From the NCBI RefSeq assembly GCF_018531375.1, contig NZ_JAHBOH010000001.1:1364001-1428000 (forward strand): a stretch of DNA of 64,000 nucleotides, read 5' to 3'. The stretch is from Cellulomonas fulva (lineage in GTDB: Bacteria; Actinomycetota; Actinomycetes; Actinomycetales; Cellulomonadaceae). Under the pieces are notes generated by a model that searched no databases, was not told the DNA's origin, and saw nothing but the letters and a program-made list of their open reading frames with translations. Position 1 is the stretch's first letter, and each line of letters opens with the position of its first letter. The position numbers and the translations under genes are program-made. Below are positions 32,201 to 41,255 of the stretch, piece by piece.

Positions 32201-35200
32201 CCGTGGACCTGAGCGCGCACAACCGCACGCCGGGCAAGGTGGACACGCTGCGCATCGTCGACCCGGCGGTCGGCGACCCGTTCGACGTGTTCAACCTCGT
32301 CGGCTTCACCGAGATCACCGACCCGGCCACGGTCGGCGCCGACGCCCTCGAGATCGTCCTGGCCCTGGACGGCGGCGGCGAGCTCACGTACACGGACCGT
32401 GCCGCCGCGCTCGCGGCGACCGAGGCGGAGCTCGTCGACGTCGTCGGCATGACCGTGACCTACACGGGGCGGATCGACGCGGACGCGGTCGTCGACATCG
32501 GCTTCGACACCCGCCTGCGGACTGAGTCCCGCGACGCGGGCGACCCGCCGGTCGCGGGGATGGAGATCACGAACGGCGCGACGGTGACGATCCAGGACCT
32601 GGTCGACTACCCCGACGTCGACCCCAAGACCGCGCAGGACGCCGCGGCCGCCGAGGTCCAGACCAACGAGCAGGGCGTCGAGGTCACGACGACCAAGACG
32701 TTCGACCCGGACGTGCAGACCGAGCCCGACAACGGCCCGGTGACGGTGACGCTGACCGGGCAGCCCGGCGGGCCGTCGCGCACCGTGCGGATGGTGCTCA
32801 GCGACACCACGGCGACGTTCTGGAACCAGTACGACTTCACGGGCTTCGACGACCTGGCGCTGACCGCGCCGATCGAGCAGGTGCGTGTCGACGCGCTGAC
32901 CGGCGGGACGTGGAGCGTCCTGCTGGGGCAGCCGGTGCTGAGCGGCGCGACGTGGGTCGAGGGCGTGAACGCCACGACGCTCGCCCTGCCCGACGGCGTG
33001 CTGCCGGCGGACGTGCAGGGCCTGCGCTTCACGTTCTCCCGGGTCGGCGACGCCAACTGGGAGAACCCGGCCAACCCCGACCAGCCGGTGAGCTTCGAGG
33101 TCACCCGGCGCGCCACCCTGCACACCGGTGGCCCGGTGCAGAGCGACCTGGCCGGCAACACGGCGGCGCCGGGCGAGACCGACCCGGGGGTGGCGACGGA
33201 CCAGGTGGTCGCAACCGTGACGGGTGCGGACTACGACGTCGACGGGAACCTGATCACGGCGACCTCCACGGCGACCGACACGATCCTGTACCAGCACGCC
33301 ACGAACTCGGTGACGGTACAGAAGACGCCGGACGGGCAGCAGTGGATCCCCGGCTCGCCCAACACCTACACGCTGACGGTCACCAACGACGGCGCGGTGC
33401 CGATCGTCGACCCCGTGATCGTCGACCGGCTCCCGGTCGACGCCCTGGGCGTGCCGCAGGTGGTGTTCGACCCGACCGTGGACGAGGTGGACCGGTACGC
33501 CTACGGGCTGACGCCGGAGTCGACCGCCGACGACGCGATGCCCGTGGACCCGGCCGACGTGACCGTCGACGAGCAGGTGGGGGAGCTGACCTTCACCTTC
33601 CCGCCGGGCACGACGCTGCAGGTGGGCGAGACGTACACGATCTCGTTCGCGATGCAGACCGCCGCCGGTCTGCCCGGGGGCACGCAGTTCACCAACGAGG
33701 TGGGTGTGACGGGTGACCGGGCGTGGGACGGCTGCGTGGAGACCCTCGACGACGAGACGGGCGAGTGCCGGACCGACGCGACCAACACGGTCACGAGCGC
33801 GCCGGCCCTGGGCGTGAGCAAGCTCGTCCGCGCGGACGACTGGCAGGAGCTCGGGGTCACCAAGGACCCCGCGGTCACCAACGACCTGGTCTGCGACGAG
33901 ACGAGCGTCCGCGCCGACGGCTTCTTCGCGAGCCCGTGCATCCCGGTCACCTCCCCGGGCGGTGACATCACGTGGCGGCTGACGTTCCGCAACAACGGGA
34001 ACCAGCCGCTCGACCAGATCGCGGCGATCGACGAGCTGCCGAAGCCGGGCGACACCGGCTCGACGAACGACCTCGCGCGCGGCAGCGAGTGGCGGCCGAC
34101 CTTCACGGGCGAGCGTCCCGAGCTGGTGCTGCCCGCCGAGGGCGAGCTGGCCGTCTACTGGACCACGGACGAGGACCCCTGCCACGAGATCTCCGACGCG
34201 ACGATCGACTGCCCGGCGGGGGCGTGGACGATCTGGCCCGAGGGCGATGACCTTCCGGTCGCACCCGAGGACGTGACGGGCCTCGCCTTCGTCATCAACC
34301 CCACCCCGGAGATGGTCCCGCTCGAGCAGATCGCGATCGACATCCACCAGGTCGCCCCGGCGCAGTCGCCCACGGCCGGCCCGGACACGGTGGCGTACGA
34401 CACGGTCGGCGCGGTGGCGCGGTCCGGCGAGACCGAGCGCTACACGGTGCTCTCGGAGCCGCGGCGCGTCGGCGTGGCGCTGGCCACGGGGCCGATCCGG
34501 GTGGTCAAGCAGGTCGACGGCGACGCCGCGGACGTGTACGCGCCGGACGAGTTCACCGCGACGCTCGAGTGCACCTCGCTCGGCGAGGAGGTCGACCTCG
34601 GCGACGCGGCGGAGCTCACGCTCGTCCCCGGCGAGCCGGTGACGGTCGAGGACCTGCCGTACGGCGCCGACTGCACGGTGTCCGAGGAGGACCAGGGCCA
34701 GTCCGACTGGGAGGCGACGACGGTGACCGTCGAGCGCGACCCGGTGATCGTGCCGACGGTCCGCCTGACGAACACCTACGACTTCGCCGAGCTCACCGTC
34801 AGCAAGGCCGTGGACTCCACCGCGGTCGACTCGGCCGGGGACCCCGTCGAGTACGGGCCGTTCACGGTCGACGTCGCCTGCACGCTGGACGACGAGCCCG
34901 TGTACGCCGACGGCTACGGCCCGGACGACCCGATGACGGCCGAGCTGGCCGACGGCGGCGAGGTGACGTTCACCGAGCTGCCGCCGGACGCCGTCTGCAC
35001 GGTCACCGAGACGGACACCAAGGGCGCGGCGGCGACCACGGTCGTGACGACCGCGGGCGACGGCGACCCGGTGACGACGGACGGCACGACGGGCGAGATC
35101 ACGCTGGTCCCGACGGGCGCCGGGGCGAACACCGCCGAGGTGACGAACGCGTTCGACGCGGGTGACCTGGTGCTCACCAAGGAGGTCACCGGCGACGCCG

Positions 35201-36321
35201 CGGAGTTCGGCAGCGGTCCCTTCACGCTCCACGTGACGTGCACGCTCGACGACGCGAGCGGCACCCGCACCACCTGGGACGACGACGTGGTCCTGGGCGG
35301 GGGCGCGCCGCTCGGGGCGCGCGTGGTGCAGATCGCCACGGGTTCGTCGTGCGAGGTGACGGAGACGGACGCCGCCGGGGCCACCGCCACGACGATCGCG
35401 CCCGAGGAGCCGGTGGTGATCGACGACGGCACGCAGGCGGTGGCCGTGACCGTCACCAACGAGTTCCGTGCCGGCGGCCTGCAGGTCGCCAAGACGGTCA
35501 GCGGACCGGGCGCGAGCCTCGCGGCCGGGCCCTACGTCTTCGACGTGGTCTGCGCGTTCGCGGGCGACGACGCGGCGTGGTCCGGCTCGCTGACGGTCGA
35601 GGGCGTGCCCGACGAGGACGGCCGGCTGCTGTCCGACGTCGTCGAGCCGCTGCCGGTGGGCGCGCAGTGCACCGTCACGGAGACCGAGGACGGCGGGGCG
35701 GACGCCACGCCGGACCCGGTGACGGTCACGATCCCCGACGTCGACGACGAGGGCGTCGCGACGGTCGAGGTCGTCGGGGTCGACAACCCGTTCTCCGCCG
35801 GCACTGTCGCGGTGACCAAGGTCGTCGACGGGACGGCCGCGAGCCTGGTGGGCGACACCGAGTTCACGGTCCGGGTCACGTGCGAGGCCACGGACGGCAC
35901 GACGGTGCTCGACGAGCCCGTCGTGGTCCAGGCCGGCGACACGGTCGTCGTCACGGACGACGCGGGCGAGGACCTGCTGCTCCCGCTCGGCACGTCGTGC
36001 TGGGGCGTCGAGACCGACGACGGCGGGGCGACCGAGTCCGCCGTCGACCACGGCTCGCGCGAGGACGCGGTCACGGTCGCGCAGTCCGACGAGCTGCAGG
36101 CGCTCGAGATCACGGTGACGAACACGTTCGACACCGAGGTCGTGCCGCCGTCGCCCACCGAGGAGCCGACGCCGAGCCCGTCCCCCACGGACGGGACGGG
36201 CCCGCTGCCGACCACCGGCGCGGACGTGCTGCCCCTGGCGGTGCTGGCGGGCGTGCTCGGCCTCGGGGGCGCCGCGCTGCTGCTCGGCCGCCGCCGGCTG
36301 ACGCCGGGCCGCCGCGACTGA
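29263..36321 (+). CDS. Giant LPxTG-anchored surface protein with DUF11-like and DUF5979-like repeats
   Basis: A 2352-residue secreted protein. The N-terminal signal is RFAGWRRKVAAVAGTVLVMS followed by FVLPGAAVAV. The body is a chain of beta domains of DUF11 style (repeated TITDDPLPDGLTFSG-like units and TSKQVTPSEIPAVPGQ-like openings). The last 600 residues hold five DUF5979-like modules that begin VVKQVDGDAADV, VSKAVDSTAVD, LTKEVTGDAAEF, VAKTVSGPGASL and VTKVVDGTAASL. It ends with a Pro/Ser linker, the sortase motif LPTTG, a hydrophobic helix and RRRLTPGRRD. Likely a wall-anchored stalk or adhesin. ATG 29263 follows GGGGGAGC and starts the signal peptide. Confidence 0.88.
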   Translation: MRRSRFAGWRRKVAAVAGTVLVMSFVLPGAAVAVDPPPIPDDPPAGDVTAELNLTKVSTADTVEPGQQYTYEIQLGCQVTAAAGCVDARITDPLPDYVTLVGTPTVSGVPAGDVTVTTDPDGTWFTVDFDEDLGDGDTGLSTTSTATVTVVVQVDDDIPYSADGQPLVNTATATADNALHDDGSATVTPSVDLALDAATTKEITPAAAEAAVGTALAIALTGMNTSNADVDELVINEPADPTATPNPFTYLDLTGIGEVTLPTGATTVQVRVTTDGTTWVDGPVGPPAALPDSVEPGAVVGVQVVFTGDIPPGASASVDLDLAQSDEVLDLADPTTVTNSASTTVTLDDDSATSDVASDDYTITPVVPEVSAGKDFEPDTVHAGDDSVMTLSGTNSSEDTALDTMTITDDPLPDGLTFSGFGDDTGAGIDWPTGADEASVTFTCEGTGVADPLTTDVVDTLPDPPAGCVVTGFVVTFTGDIVPGAVATVPAVVVTADEQDTEELTRTNTVVVDGANGGATATDTTTADLLSIIDRLEIDTSKQVTPSEIPAVPGQDVVMQLQGIVEEFPASTTDAHTIVVQDPADPATDDFWTYFEPGAVVTTPIPADATLTVQYYDATTGEWVDVPGMVDVPGEAIFTEPIPDGIDASGIRFVYESDAGFPPGTTVSPNVQAVLTDDVPNADATYTNCAQATAESPGVTAVYPEDPVCVDATTDAVNPGEGDLIDKAWDVPTVAERSLDEAPATLSWSTAGYSGLDTVEITDVPAPGTTALPASVYDAFDLVRIEPLDDDPWLAFDQVTGVELFRLPAGSVDPSAGEWTATTTDPCATSCDGTFPGYTLTADERATTIAFRLTFAESDTNRGGADAGPTDPPVGSGVARSSGNDRPIHLVFSVRDDLRSDATVPVLSTRTYNATDAGLVRNDAQAQGFVDGAVFLTDTASDTILITAVDLVVDLAKDWTGGPLGIPADDVPQNRYPIASVDLSAHNRTPGKVDTLRIVDPAVGDPFDVFNLVGFTEITDPATVGADALEIVLALDGGGELTYTDRAAALAATEAELVDVVGMTVTYTGRIDADAVVDIGFDTRLRTESRDAGDPPVAGMEITNGATVTIQDLVDYPDVDPKTAQDAAAAEVQTNEQGVEVTTTKTFDPDVQTEPDNGPVTVTLTGQPGGPSRTVRMVLSDTTATFWNQYDFTGFDDLALTAPIEQVRVDALTGGTWSVLLGQPVLSGATWVEGVNATTLALPDGVLPADVQGLRFTFSRVGDANWENPANPDQPVSFEVTRRATLHTGGPVQSDLAGNTAAPGETDPGVATDQVVATVTGADYDVDGNLITATSTATDTILYQHATNSVTVQKTPDGQQWIPGSPNTYTLTVTNDGAVPIVDPVIVDRLPVDALGVPQVVFDPTVDEVDRYAYGLTPESTADDAMPVDPADVTVDEQVGELTFTFPPGTTLQVGETYTISFAMQTAAGLPGGTQFTNEVGVTGDRAWDGCVETLDDETGECRTDATNTVTSAPALGVSKLVRADDWQELGVTKDPAVTNDLVCDETSVRADGFFASPCIPVTSPGGDITWRLTFRNNGNQPLDQIAAIDELPKPGDTGSTNDLARGSEWRPTFTGERPELVLPAEGELAVYWTTDEDPCHEISDATIDCPAGAWTIWPEGDDLPVAPEDVTGLAFVINPTPEMVPLEQIAIDIHQVAPAQSPTAGPDTVAYDTVGAVARSGETERYTVLSEPRRVGVALATGPIRVVKQVDGDAADVYAPDEFTATLECTSLGEEVDLGDAAELTLVPGEPVTVEDLPYGADCTVSEEDQGQSDWEATTVTVERDPVIVPTVRLTNTYDFAELTVSKAVDSTAVDSAGDPVEYGPFTVDVACTLDDEPVYADGYGPDDPMTAELADGGEVTFTELPPDAVCTVTETDTKGAAATTVVTTAGDGDPVTTDGTTGEITLVPTGAGANTAEVTNAFDAGDLVLTKEVTGDAAEFGSGPFTLHVTCTLDDASGTRTTWDDDVVLGGGAPLGARVVQIATGSSCEVTETDAAGATATTIAPEEPVVIDDGTQAVAVTVTNEFRAGGLQVAKTVSGPGASLAAGPYVFDVVCAFAGDDAAWSGSLTVEGVPDEDGRLLSDVVEPLPVGAQCTVTETEDGGADATPDPVTVTIPDVDDEGVATVEVVGVDNPFSAGTVAVTKVVDGTAASLVGDTEFTVRVTCEATDGTTVLDEPVVVQAGDTVVVTDDAGEDLLLPLGTSCWGVETDDGGATESAVDHGSREDAVTVAQSDELQALEITVTNTFDTEVVPPSPTEEPTPSPSPTDGTGPLPTTGADVLPLAVLAGVLGLGGAALLLGRRRLTPGRRD

Positions 36322-36440
36322 GCGTCGGCGGACGAGGGGACGTCGCCGAGCGGAACGCCCACCGGAACCGCCACCGGAGCCGCCACGGGAACGGTCCGGC
36401 CCGGGTCGCGCGACGGCGCGACCCGGGCTAGACAGGGCCC

Positions 36441-36893
36441 ATGGGTGTGATCCTGCGGTCCTGGTGGCTCGGTGTCGCGGCGGGCGGTCGCGCGTCGACC
36501 GGGCTCGCCGTTCCGGTTCTCGTCGCGCTGCGCGACCGCGACGGCGCGGCCGCGCGGCTCGGTCGCGTCGTGGTCGGCCTCGCCGCGGCGGGCGAGCTCG
36601 TGGGGGACAAGCTCCCGACGACGCCGAGCCGGCTGGGGCAGCCGCAGCTCCTCGGTCGCCTCGCCGCCGGCGGCGTGGGTGCCGTGGCGCTCGCGGCGGC
36701 GGAGCGGCGTCCCGTCGGCGCGTGGCTGCCGGCCGCGGTGCTCGGCACGGCCGGTGCGTTCGCGGGCTCCGTCCTGGGCGCCTCCTGGCGCGCGGCCGCC
36801 GCGGAGCGCGGGCTGCCGGACACGCGCGCGGCGCTCGTCGAGGACGCCACGGTCACCGCGCTCGCGGGCCGCCTGGTGCGCACCGCACGCTGA
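36441..36893 (+). CDS. DUF4126-like small membrane protein
   Basis: A 150-residue protein with weakly hydrophobic helices. It contains the pattern VGLAAAGELVGDKLPTTPSR followed by PQLLGRLAAGGVGAVALAAA, which is characteristic of DUF4126-related membrane proteins. AAVLGTAGAFAGSVLGASWR near the end is another helix. Function is unknown. It follows the giant surface protein by 119 bp, a gap that contains several imperfect 12-bp CACCGGAACCGC-like repeats. Confidence 0.72.
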   Translation: MGVILRSWWLGVAAGGRASTGLAVPVLVALRDRDGAAARLGRVVVGLAAAGELVGDKLPTTPSRLGQPQLLGRLAAGGVGAVALAAAERRPVGAWLPAAVLGTAGAFAGSVLGASWRAAAAERGLPDTRAALVEDATVTALAGRLVRTAR

Positions 36894-36908
36894 CCCGCCA
36901 CGCAGGCC

Positions 36909-37814
36909 TCAGCGGCCCCCGGTCGGCTCGACGAGCACGAGCGTCCCCGGCGGGACGGCGCGCCACAGCACGTCGAGCACGTCGTCGGCCACACGCACGC
37001 ACCCGTTGGACACCTCGCCGCGGGACGCGAGCGTCGTGGTGTGGATCGCGGTCGCGGACGTGCCCGTCACCCGGTCGTAGGCGTCCATCGTCTCGCTCTG
37101 GCTGGACAGCAGGACCACGCGCGGCGTGACGCTGCCGGGCTCCTCCCAGAACGTCCCGACGACGAACTGCGGGCCGCGCGGGGTGGGCCGCGACGGGCTC
37201 CCGGTGGCGATGACCGGGTGGACGACCCGCCCGGTGCCGTCGTCGACGGTCAGCGTCTGCGCGGCGGTGTCGACCGTGATCCGCCAGTCCGTCCCGGCCG
37301 CCCGGGTGTCGACGGTCCGCACCCACGCCGTGCGCTCGTTGACCCGCGCGGCGTCCGCGCTCGGCAGCGCGCCCCGGGCCGCGACCATGACGCGCAGCCA
37401 GCCGGGCGCGGTCTCGACGACGGGCACGACCGTGGACACCCCCAGCGTCTGCGCCGGCAGGACGCCGACCGCGGTGCCGCCCGGCTCGTCGTACGCCGCC
37501 GTGTCGCGGACCACCACGGCCGTGCGCCAGCGACCCAGCGCAGGGTCCTCGCTCGCCAGCTGGGTGCGGTCGCCGAGGCCCGGCAGCCCGGCGACGACGT
37601 GCTTGGGGTCGACCACCGTGAGCCCGGTCAGGTCGACCGCGGGAGCCGGGGGCGGGACCGCGACCTTGGCGACGTCGACCGGCTCGCGGTCCACCACGGC
37701 CGCGACGGTCGGCTGGACCCGCGGCGTGGGCGGCGCCGAGCACCCCGACAGCGCGACGCAGCCGAGCGCGGCCGTCGCAGCGAGGACGCCGACCGCCGAG
37801 CGCACAGCACCCAC
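36909..37814 (-). CDS. L,D-transpeptidase lipoprotein (YkuD domain)
   Basis: A 301-residue exported enzyme that forms 3-3 peptidoglycan crosslinks. The signal peptide (VGVLAATAALGCVAL) ends in lipobox LSGC. A Pro/Val-rich linker and a beta-rich middle domain precede the YkuD catalytic domain from WRITVDTAAQTLTVDDG. The active site is IHTTTLASRGEVSNGCVRV with the catalytic Cys in SNGC and the conserved His. GTG 37814 has GGAGGG 4 nt upstream. The genes on both sides are convergent or divergent, so it is monocistronic. Confidence 0.9.
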   Translation of the reverse strand: MGAVRSAVGVLAATAALGCVALSGCSAPPTPRVQPTVAAVVDREPVDVAKVAVPPPAPAVDLTGLTVVDPKHVVAGLPGLGDRTQLASEDPALGRWRTAVVVRDTAAYDEPGGTAVGVLPAQTLGVSTVVPVVETAPGWLRVMVAARGALPSADAARVNERTAWVRTVDTRAAGTDWRITVDTAAQTLTVDDGTGRVVHPVIATGSPSRPTPRGPQFVVGTFWEEPGSVTPRVVLLSSQSETMDAYDRVTGTSATAIHTTTLASRGEVSNGCVRVADDVLDVLWRAVPPGTLVLVEPTGGR

Positions 37815-37925
37815 GTCACCCTCCCGCCGCCGGCTCCTCCCATGGTGCCCCGCCCCGCCTCGCCTGCCCACCCCCGCGGACCCACCAGCGGGGAGGGGGT
37901 CGGTGCGGTGTGGCAGGCTCGGGGG

Positions 37926-38717
37926 ATGACGGACGGGCACGTGCTGGTGAGCGACGCGGTCGGCAACCTCCGGGACGTCGGCGGACGCCCGACGAGCGAC
38001 GGCGGCACGGTCGCACGCGGGGTGGCCTACCGGTCGGCGGAGCTGGCGTCGCCCGCGGTGGCGGAGGACCCCGAGCTCGCGCGGCTGGCGATCCGCACCG
38101 TGGTGGACCTGCGCACCGCGTCCGAGCGCGGGCAGCGCCCGGACGTCGTGCCGCCGGGCGCCCGGCACGTGGTGCTCGACGTCCTCGCGGACCTCCCGCC
38201 GCAGGCGGCGGGTCAGATCCCCGCGATCCTGGCGGACCCGTCGGCGGCGGCGCGGACGCTCGACGGACTCGACATCGCGGGCGCGATGGTCGCCACCTAC
38301 CGCGAGCTCGTCGTGAGCACGTCGGCCCGCGCCGCCTACGCGGCGTTCGTGCGGCTCGTGATCGACCCGGACGCGACCCCGCTGCTGTTCCACTGCACCG
38401 CGGGCAAGGACCGGACCGGGTGGGCCGCCACCATCCTGCTGCTCGCGGCGGGCGTCGACGACGACGGCGTGCGTGCGGAGTTCCTGGGCGTGAACCCGGC
38501 CGTGCGGACGACCTTCGCGCCGCTGCTGCACCGGCTCGAGGCCGCGGGCGTCGACCCCGGCCTGCTCGCCCCCGCGCTCGAGGTCCGGCCGGAGTACCTC
38601 GAGACGGCGTTGGCGACGGTGCGGGACGAGCACGGCTCGTTCGACGCCTACCTCACCGACGGGCTGGGCCTGTCGACGCTCGAGGTCGAGGCGCTGCGGC
38701 ACACCATGCGTGCCTGA
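37926..38717 (+). CDS. Tyrosine-protein phosphatase (Y_phosphatase3 type)
   Basis: A 263-residue phosphatase. It begins NLRDVGGRPTSDGGTVARGV and AYRSAEL, the family's N-terminal signature, continues TVVDLRTASERG, and has the catalytic P-loop LLFHCTAGKDRTGWAAT with Cys and Arg present. The last part, YLTDGLGLSTLEVEALR, is typical of this MptpB-like group. Likely acts on phosphotyrosine or phosphoinositides in the cytoplasm. The next gene is 165 bp away behind an operator-like palindrome. Confidence 0.9.
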   Translation: MTDGHVLVSDAVGNLRDVGGRPTSDGGTVARGVAYRSAELASPAVAEDPELARLAIRTVVDLRTASERGQRPDVVPPGARHVVLDVLADLPPQAAGQIPAILADPSAAARTLDGLDIAGAMVATYRELVVSTSARAAYAAFVRLVIDPDATPLLFHCTAGKDRTGWAATILLLAAGVDDDGVRAEFLGVNPAVRTTFAPLLHRLEAAGVDPGLLAPALEVRPEYLETALATVRDEHGSFDAYLTDGLGLSTLEVEALRHTMRA

Positions 38718-38724
38718 GGCACCG

Positions 38725-38736
38725 TTTCGACCGAAA
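38725..38736. promoter_or_regulatory. Operator-like palindrome upstream of the GH127 gene
   Basis: TTTCG-AC-CGAAA (38725-38736) is a perfect 5-bp inverted repeat with a 2-bp centre, followed by two CGAAAAC units 9 bp apart (38732 and 38741). LacI-family regulators of glycosidase operons often use short AT-containing palindromes like this in a high-GC background. No regulator gene is adjacent. Confidence 0.4.
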
Positions 38737-38749
38737 ACACCGAAAACCA

Positions 38750-38774
38750 TTGCGGTCCGTCTGGCGGGCCGCAA
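38750..38774. terminator. Hairpin between the phosphatase and GH127 genes
   Basis: TTGCGG-T-CCG (38750-38759) pairs with CGG-G-CCGCAA (38765-38774), one T-G wobble, around a 5-nt loop. It may end the phosphatase transcript or form part of the leader of the glycosidase mRNA. No T run follows. Confidence 0.45.
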
Positions 38775-38882
38775 GACTGCCCGGGAGTCCTGCGCCGCAC
38801 CCCGTCGCGGCGCAGGACCGCCGGGCCGGACGGCTGCCATCGTCCGCCCGGCCAGGTCAACGTCGACCACGGGAGAGGGCAC

Positions 38883-41255
38883 ATGGAGCACCACCACGAC
38901 CTGTCCGACTGCGCGCACGACGCGGCCCGCCCCCCGGGCGGGCCCGCGCCCGTGACCACGAGCCTCGCCGCACGCCGGCTGAGCCGCCGCTCGGTCCTGC
39001 GCGCGGGCGCGCTGGCCACGGCCGCCGTCGGGCTCGCGGGCGTCGTGCCCGCGTCCTCCGCCTTCGGCTCGGTGCCGTCCGCTGCGCGGACTGCGGTCCG
39101 CTCGCGTGCGGTCCGCGCGCTCGCCGCGGCGGAGAGCACGCCCGCGTACCCCGACTCGTGGACGGTCCGGCCGTTCGGGCTCACCGACGTCTCGCTCGGC
39201 GACAGCGTCTTCACGCGCGCGCAGCAGCAGATGGTGGACCTCGCGCGCGCCTACCCGGTCGACCGCGTGCTCGTCGTGTTCCGTCGCAACGCGGGCCTGG
39301 ACGTCAAGGGCGCCACCGCGCCCGGCGGGTGGGAGGAGCTCGGCCCCGCGCCCGACGAGCAGCGCTGGGGACCCGACGACTACGTGCGCGGGCAGAACAC
39401 GCGGGGGGCCGGCGGTCTGCTGCGCGGCCACTACGGCGGTCACTTCCTGTCCATGCTCGCGATGGCCTACGCGACCACGGGCGACGACGCGATCCTGGCC
39501 AAGGTCGACGCATTCGTCGACGGCCTCGAGGAGTGCCGCGCGGCGCTCGCGGCCACGGGCCGGTACTCCCACCCCGGGTTCCTCGCCGCGTACGGGGAGT
39601 GGCAGTTCAGCGCGCTCGAGGCGTACGCGCCCTACGGCGAGATCTGGGCGCCCTGGTACACGTGCCACAAGATCCTCGCCGGCCTGCTGGACGCGTACCG
39701 CTACACGGCCAACCCGCTCGCGCTCGAGCTCGCCGAGGGCCTGGGCCGCTGGACCCACGCGCGCCTGTCGGCGTGCACGCCCGCGCAGCTCGAGCGGATG
39801 TGGGGCATCTACATCGGCGGTGAGGCGGGCGGCATGAACGACGCGCTCGTCGACCTGTACACGCTGTCCGCCGCCGACGACCGGGACGACTTCCTGGCGG
39901 CCTCCGCGTTGTTCGACCTGCGCTCGCTGGTCACGGCGTGCGCGGAGGACCGCGACACGCTCAACGGCAAGCACGCCAACATGCACATCCCGACGTTCGT
40001 CGGCTACGCCAAGCTCGGGTCCTGGACCGGGGACGCGACCTACTCGGCCGCGGCGCGGAACTTCTTCGGGATGATCGTGCCCGGCCGCATGTACGCGCAC
40101 GGCGGCACGGGCGAGGGCGAGATGTGGGGCCCGGCGAACACGGTGGCCGGCGACATCGGCCCCCGCAACGCCGAGTCCTGCGCCGCGTACAACATGCTCA
40201 AGGTCGCGCGGACGCTGTTCTTCGAGCAGCAGGACGCCGGCTACATGGACTACTACGAGCGCACGGTGCTCAACCACATCCTGGGCGGCAAGCGGGACCA
40301 GGCGTCCACGACGAGCCCGCAGAACCTGTACATGTACCCCGTCGGGCCGGGCGCCCGGAAGGAGTACGGCAACGGCAACATCGGCACGTGCTGCGGCGGC
40401 ACCGGGCTCGAGAGCCCGGTCAAGTACCAGGACTCGATCTGGTTCCGCTCCGCCGACGACTCGGCGCTGTGGGTCAACCTGTACATCGCGTCGGAGCTGC
40501 GCTGGGCGTCCCGCGGCCTGCGCATCGTGCAGGAGGGCGACTACCCGAACGACGAGACCGTCACGCTCCGGATCGCGGAGGGCTCGGGCGACCTCGACCT
40601 GCGCCTGCGCGTGCCCGGCTGGGCCACGTCGTTCGTCGTCGCCGTCAACGGCAGCACGGTCGCCGGCACCGCGGACGGCAGCGCCACGCCGGGCAGCTAC
40701 CTGTCCCTGGACCGCACCTGGGCCACGGGCGACGAGGTGACGCTCACCATCGCACTGCCGCTGCGCGCCGAGCCGACCGTCGACCGCGCGGACATCCAGT
40801 CGCTCCAGCGCGGCCCGGTGGTGCTCTCCGCGCTGAGCACCTCGAGCAAGTACCTGCAGGTCTCGCTCTACGACCGCATGGGCCTCGACGGCACGCTCTC
40901 GCGCGGCGTCACGGTCGACGAGGACGGCTACGTGAGCCTCGGCTCGCAGCGGTTCGAGCCCGCCTTCTCCGGCCAGGACGTGGCGTACCACATGTACGTC
41001 CAGCGCTCGGAGAGGAAGGTGACGTTCGCGGGCGTCGACTCGGGCGCGAGCAACCCGACGCGCGCGGACGGCACGTCCTTCCTCGACGAGGTGTGGAGCG
41101 CCGCCCCGTTCGCGGACCGGCAGGCCTTCCTCGAGCGTGTGCAGACCACGTCCACGGCGTGGGTCGCGGAACGGCTGATGAGCGCACGGGACCGGCAGAA
41201 GGTGCTGGTCGCCGCCGCCCGCGCGCCGTTCGAGCGTGCGGCGGTGACCCGATGA
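38883..41255 (+). CDS. GH127 beta-L-arabinofuranosidase, Tat-exported
   Basis: A 790-residue secreted glycosidase of the DUF1680/GH127 family, which removes beta-L-arabinofuranose from plant glycoproteins and related sugars. The Tat signal is RRLSRRSVLRAGALATAAVG. The catalytic (alpha/alpha)6 barrel shows GHFLSMLAMAYATTGDD, AWP-like IWAPWYTCHKILAGLLDAYR, and the zinc-cysteine site known from the Bifidobacterium enzyme: E431-x-C433 in AESCAAYNMLKVARTL, and C503-C504 in GTCCGGTGLES. A beta-sandwich follows. Its stop overlaps the next gene as ATGA. Confidence 0.92.
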   Translation: MEHHHDLSDCAHDAARPPGGPAPVTTSLAARRLSRRSVLRAGALATAAVGLAGVVPASSAFGSVPSAARTAVRSRAVRALAAAESTPAYPDSWTVRPFGLTDVSLGDSVFTRAQQQMVDLARAYPVDRVLVVFRRNAGLDVKGATAPGGWEELGPAPDEQRWGPDDYVRGQNTRGAGGLLRGHYGGHFLSMLAMAYATTGDDAILAKVDAFVDGLEECRAALAATGRYSHPGFLAAYGEWQFSALEAYAPYGEIWAPWYTCHKILAGLLDAYRYTANPLALELAEGLGRWTHARLSACTPAQLERMWGIYIGGEAGGMNDALVDLYTLSAADDRDDFLAASALFDLRSLVTACAEDRDTLNGKHANMHIPTFVGYAKLGSWTGDATYSAAARNFFGMIVPGRMYAHGGTGEGEMWGPANTVAGDIGPRNAESCAAYNMLKVARTLFFEQQDAGYMDYYERTVLNHILGGKRDQASTTSPQNLYMYPVGPGARKEYGNGNIGTCCGGTGLESPVKYQDSIWFRSADDSALWVNLYIASELRWASRGLRIVQEGDYPNDETVTLRIAEGSGDLDLRLRVPGWATSFVVAVNGSTVAGTADGSATPGSYLSLDRTWATGDEVTLTIALPLRAEPTVDRADIQSLQRGPVVLSALSTSSKYLQVSLYDRMGLDGTLSRGVTVDEDGYVSLGSQRFEPAFSGQDVAYHMYVQRSERKVTFAGVDSGASNPTRADGTSFLDEVWSAAPFADRQAFLERVQTTSTAWVAERLMSARDRQKVLVAAARAPFERAAVTR

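Noticed and set aside
28348..36051. A minus-strand open frame of 2567 codons opposite the giant surface protein
   Set aside because: It is the mirror of the real gene caused by high GC and few stop codons; it is Arg/Val/Asp-rich with no recognisable domains, and the plus strand has a signal peptide, repeats and an LPTTG anchor.
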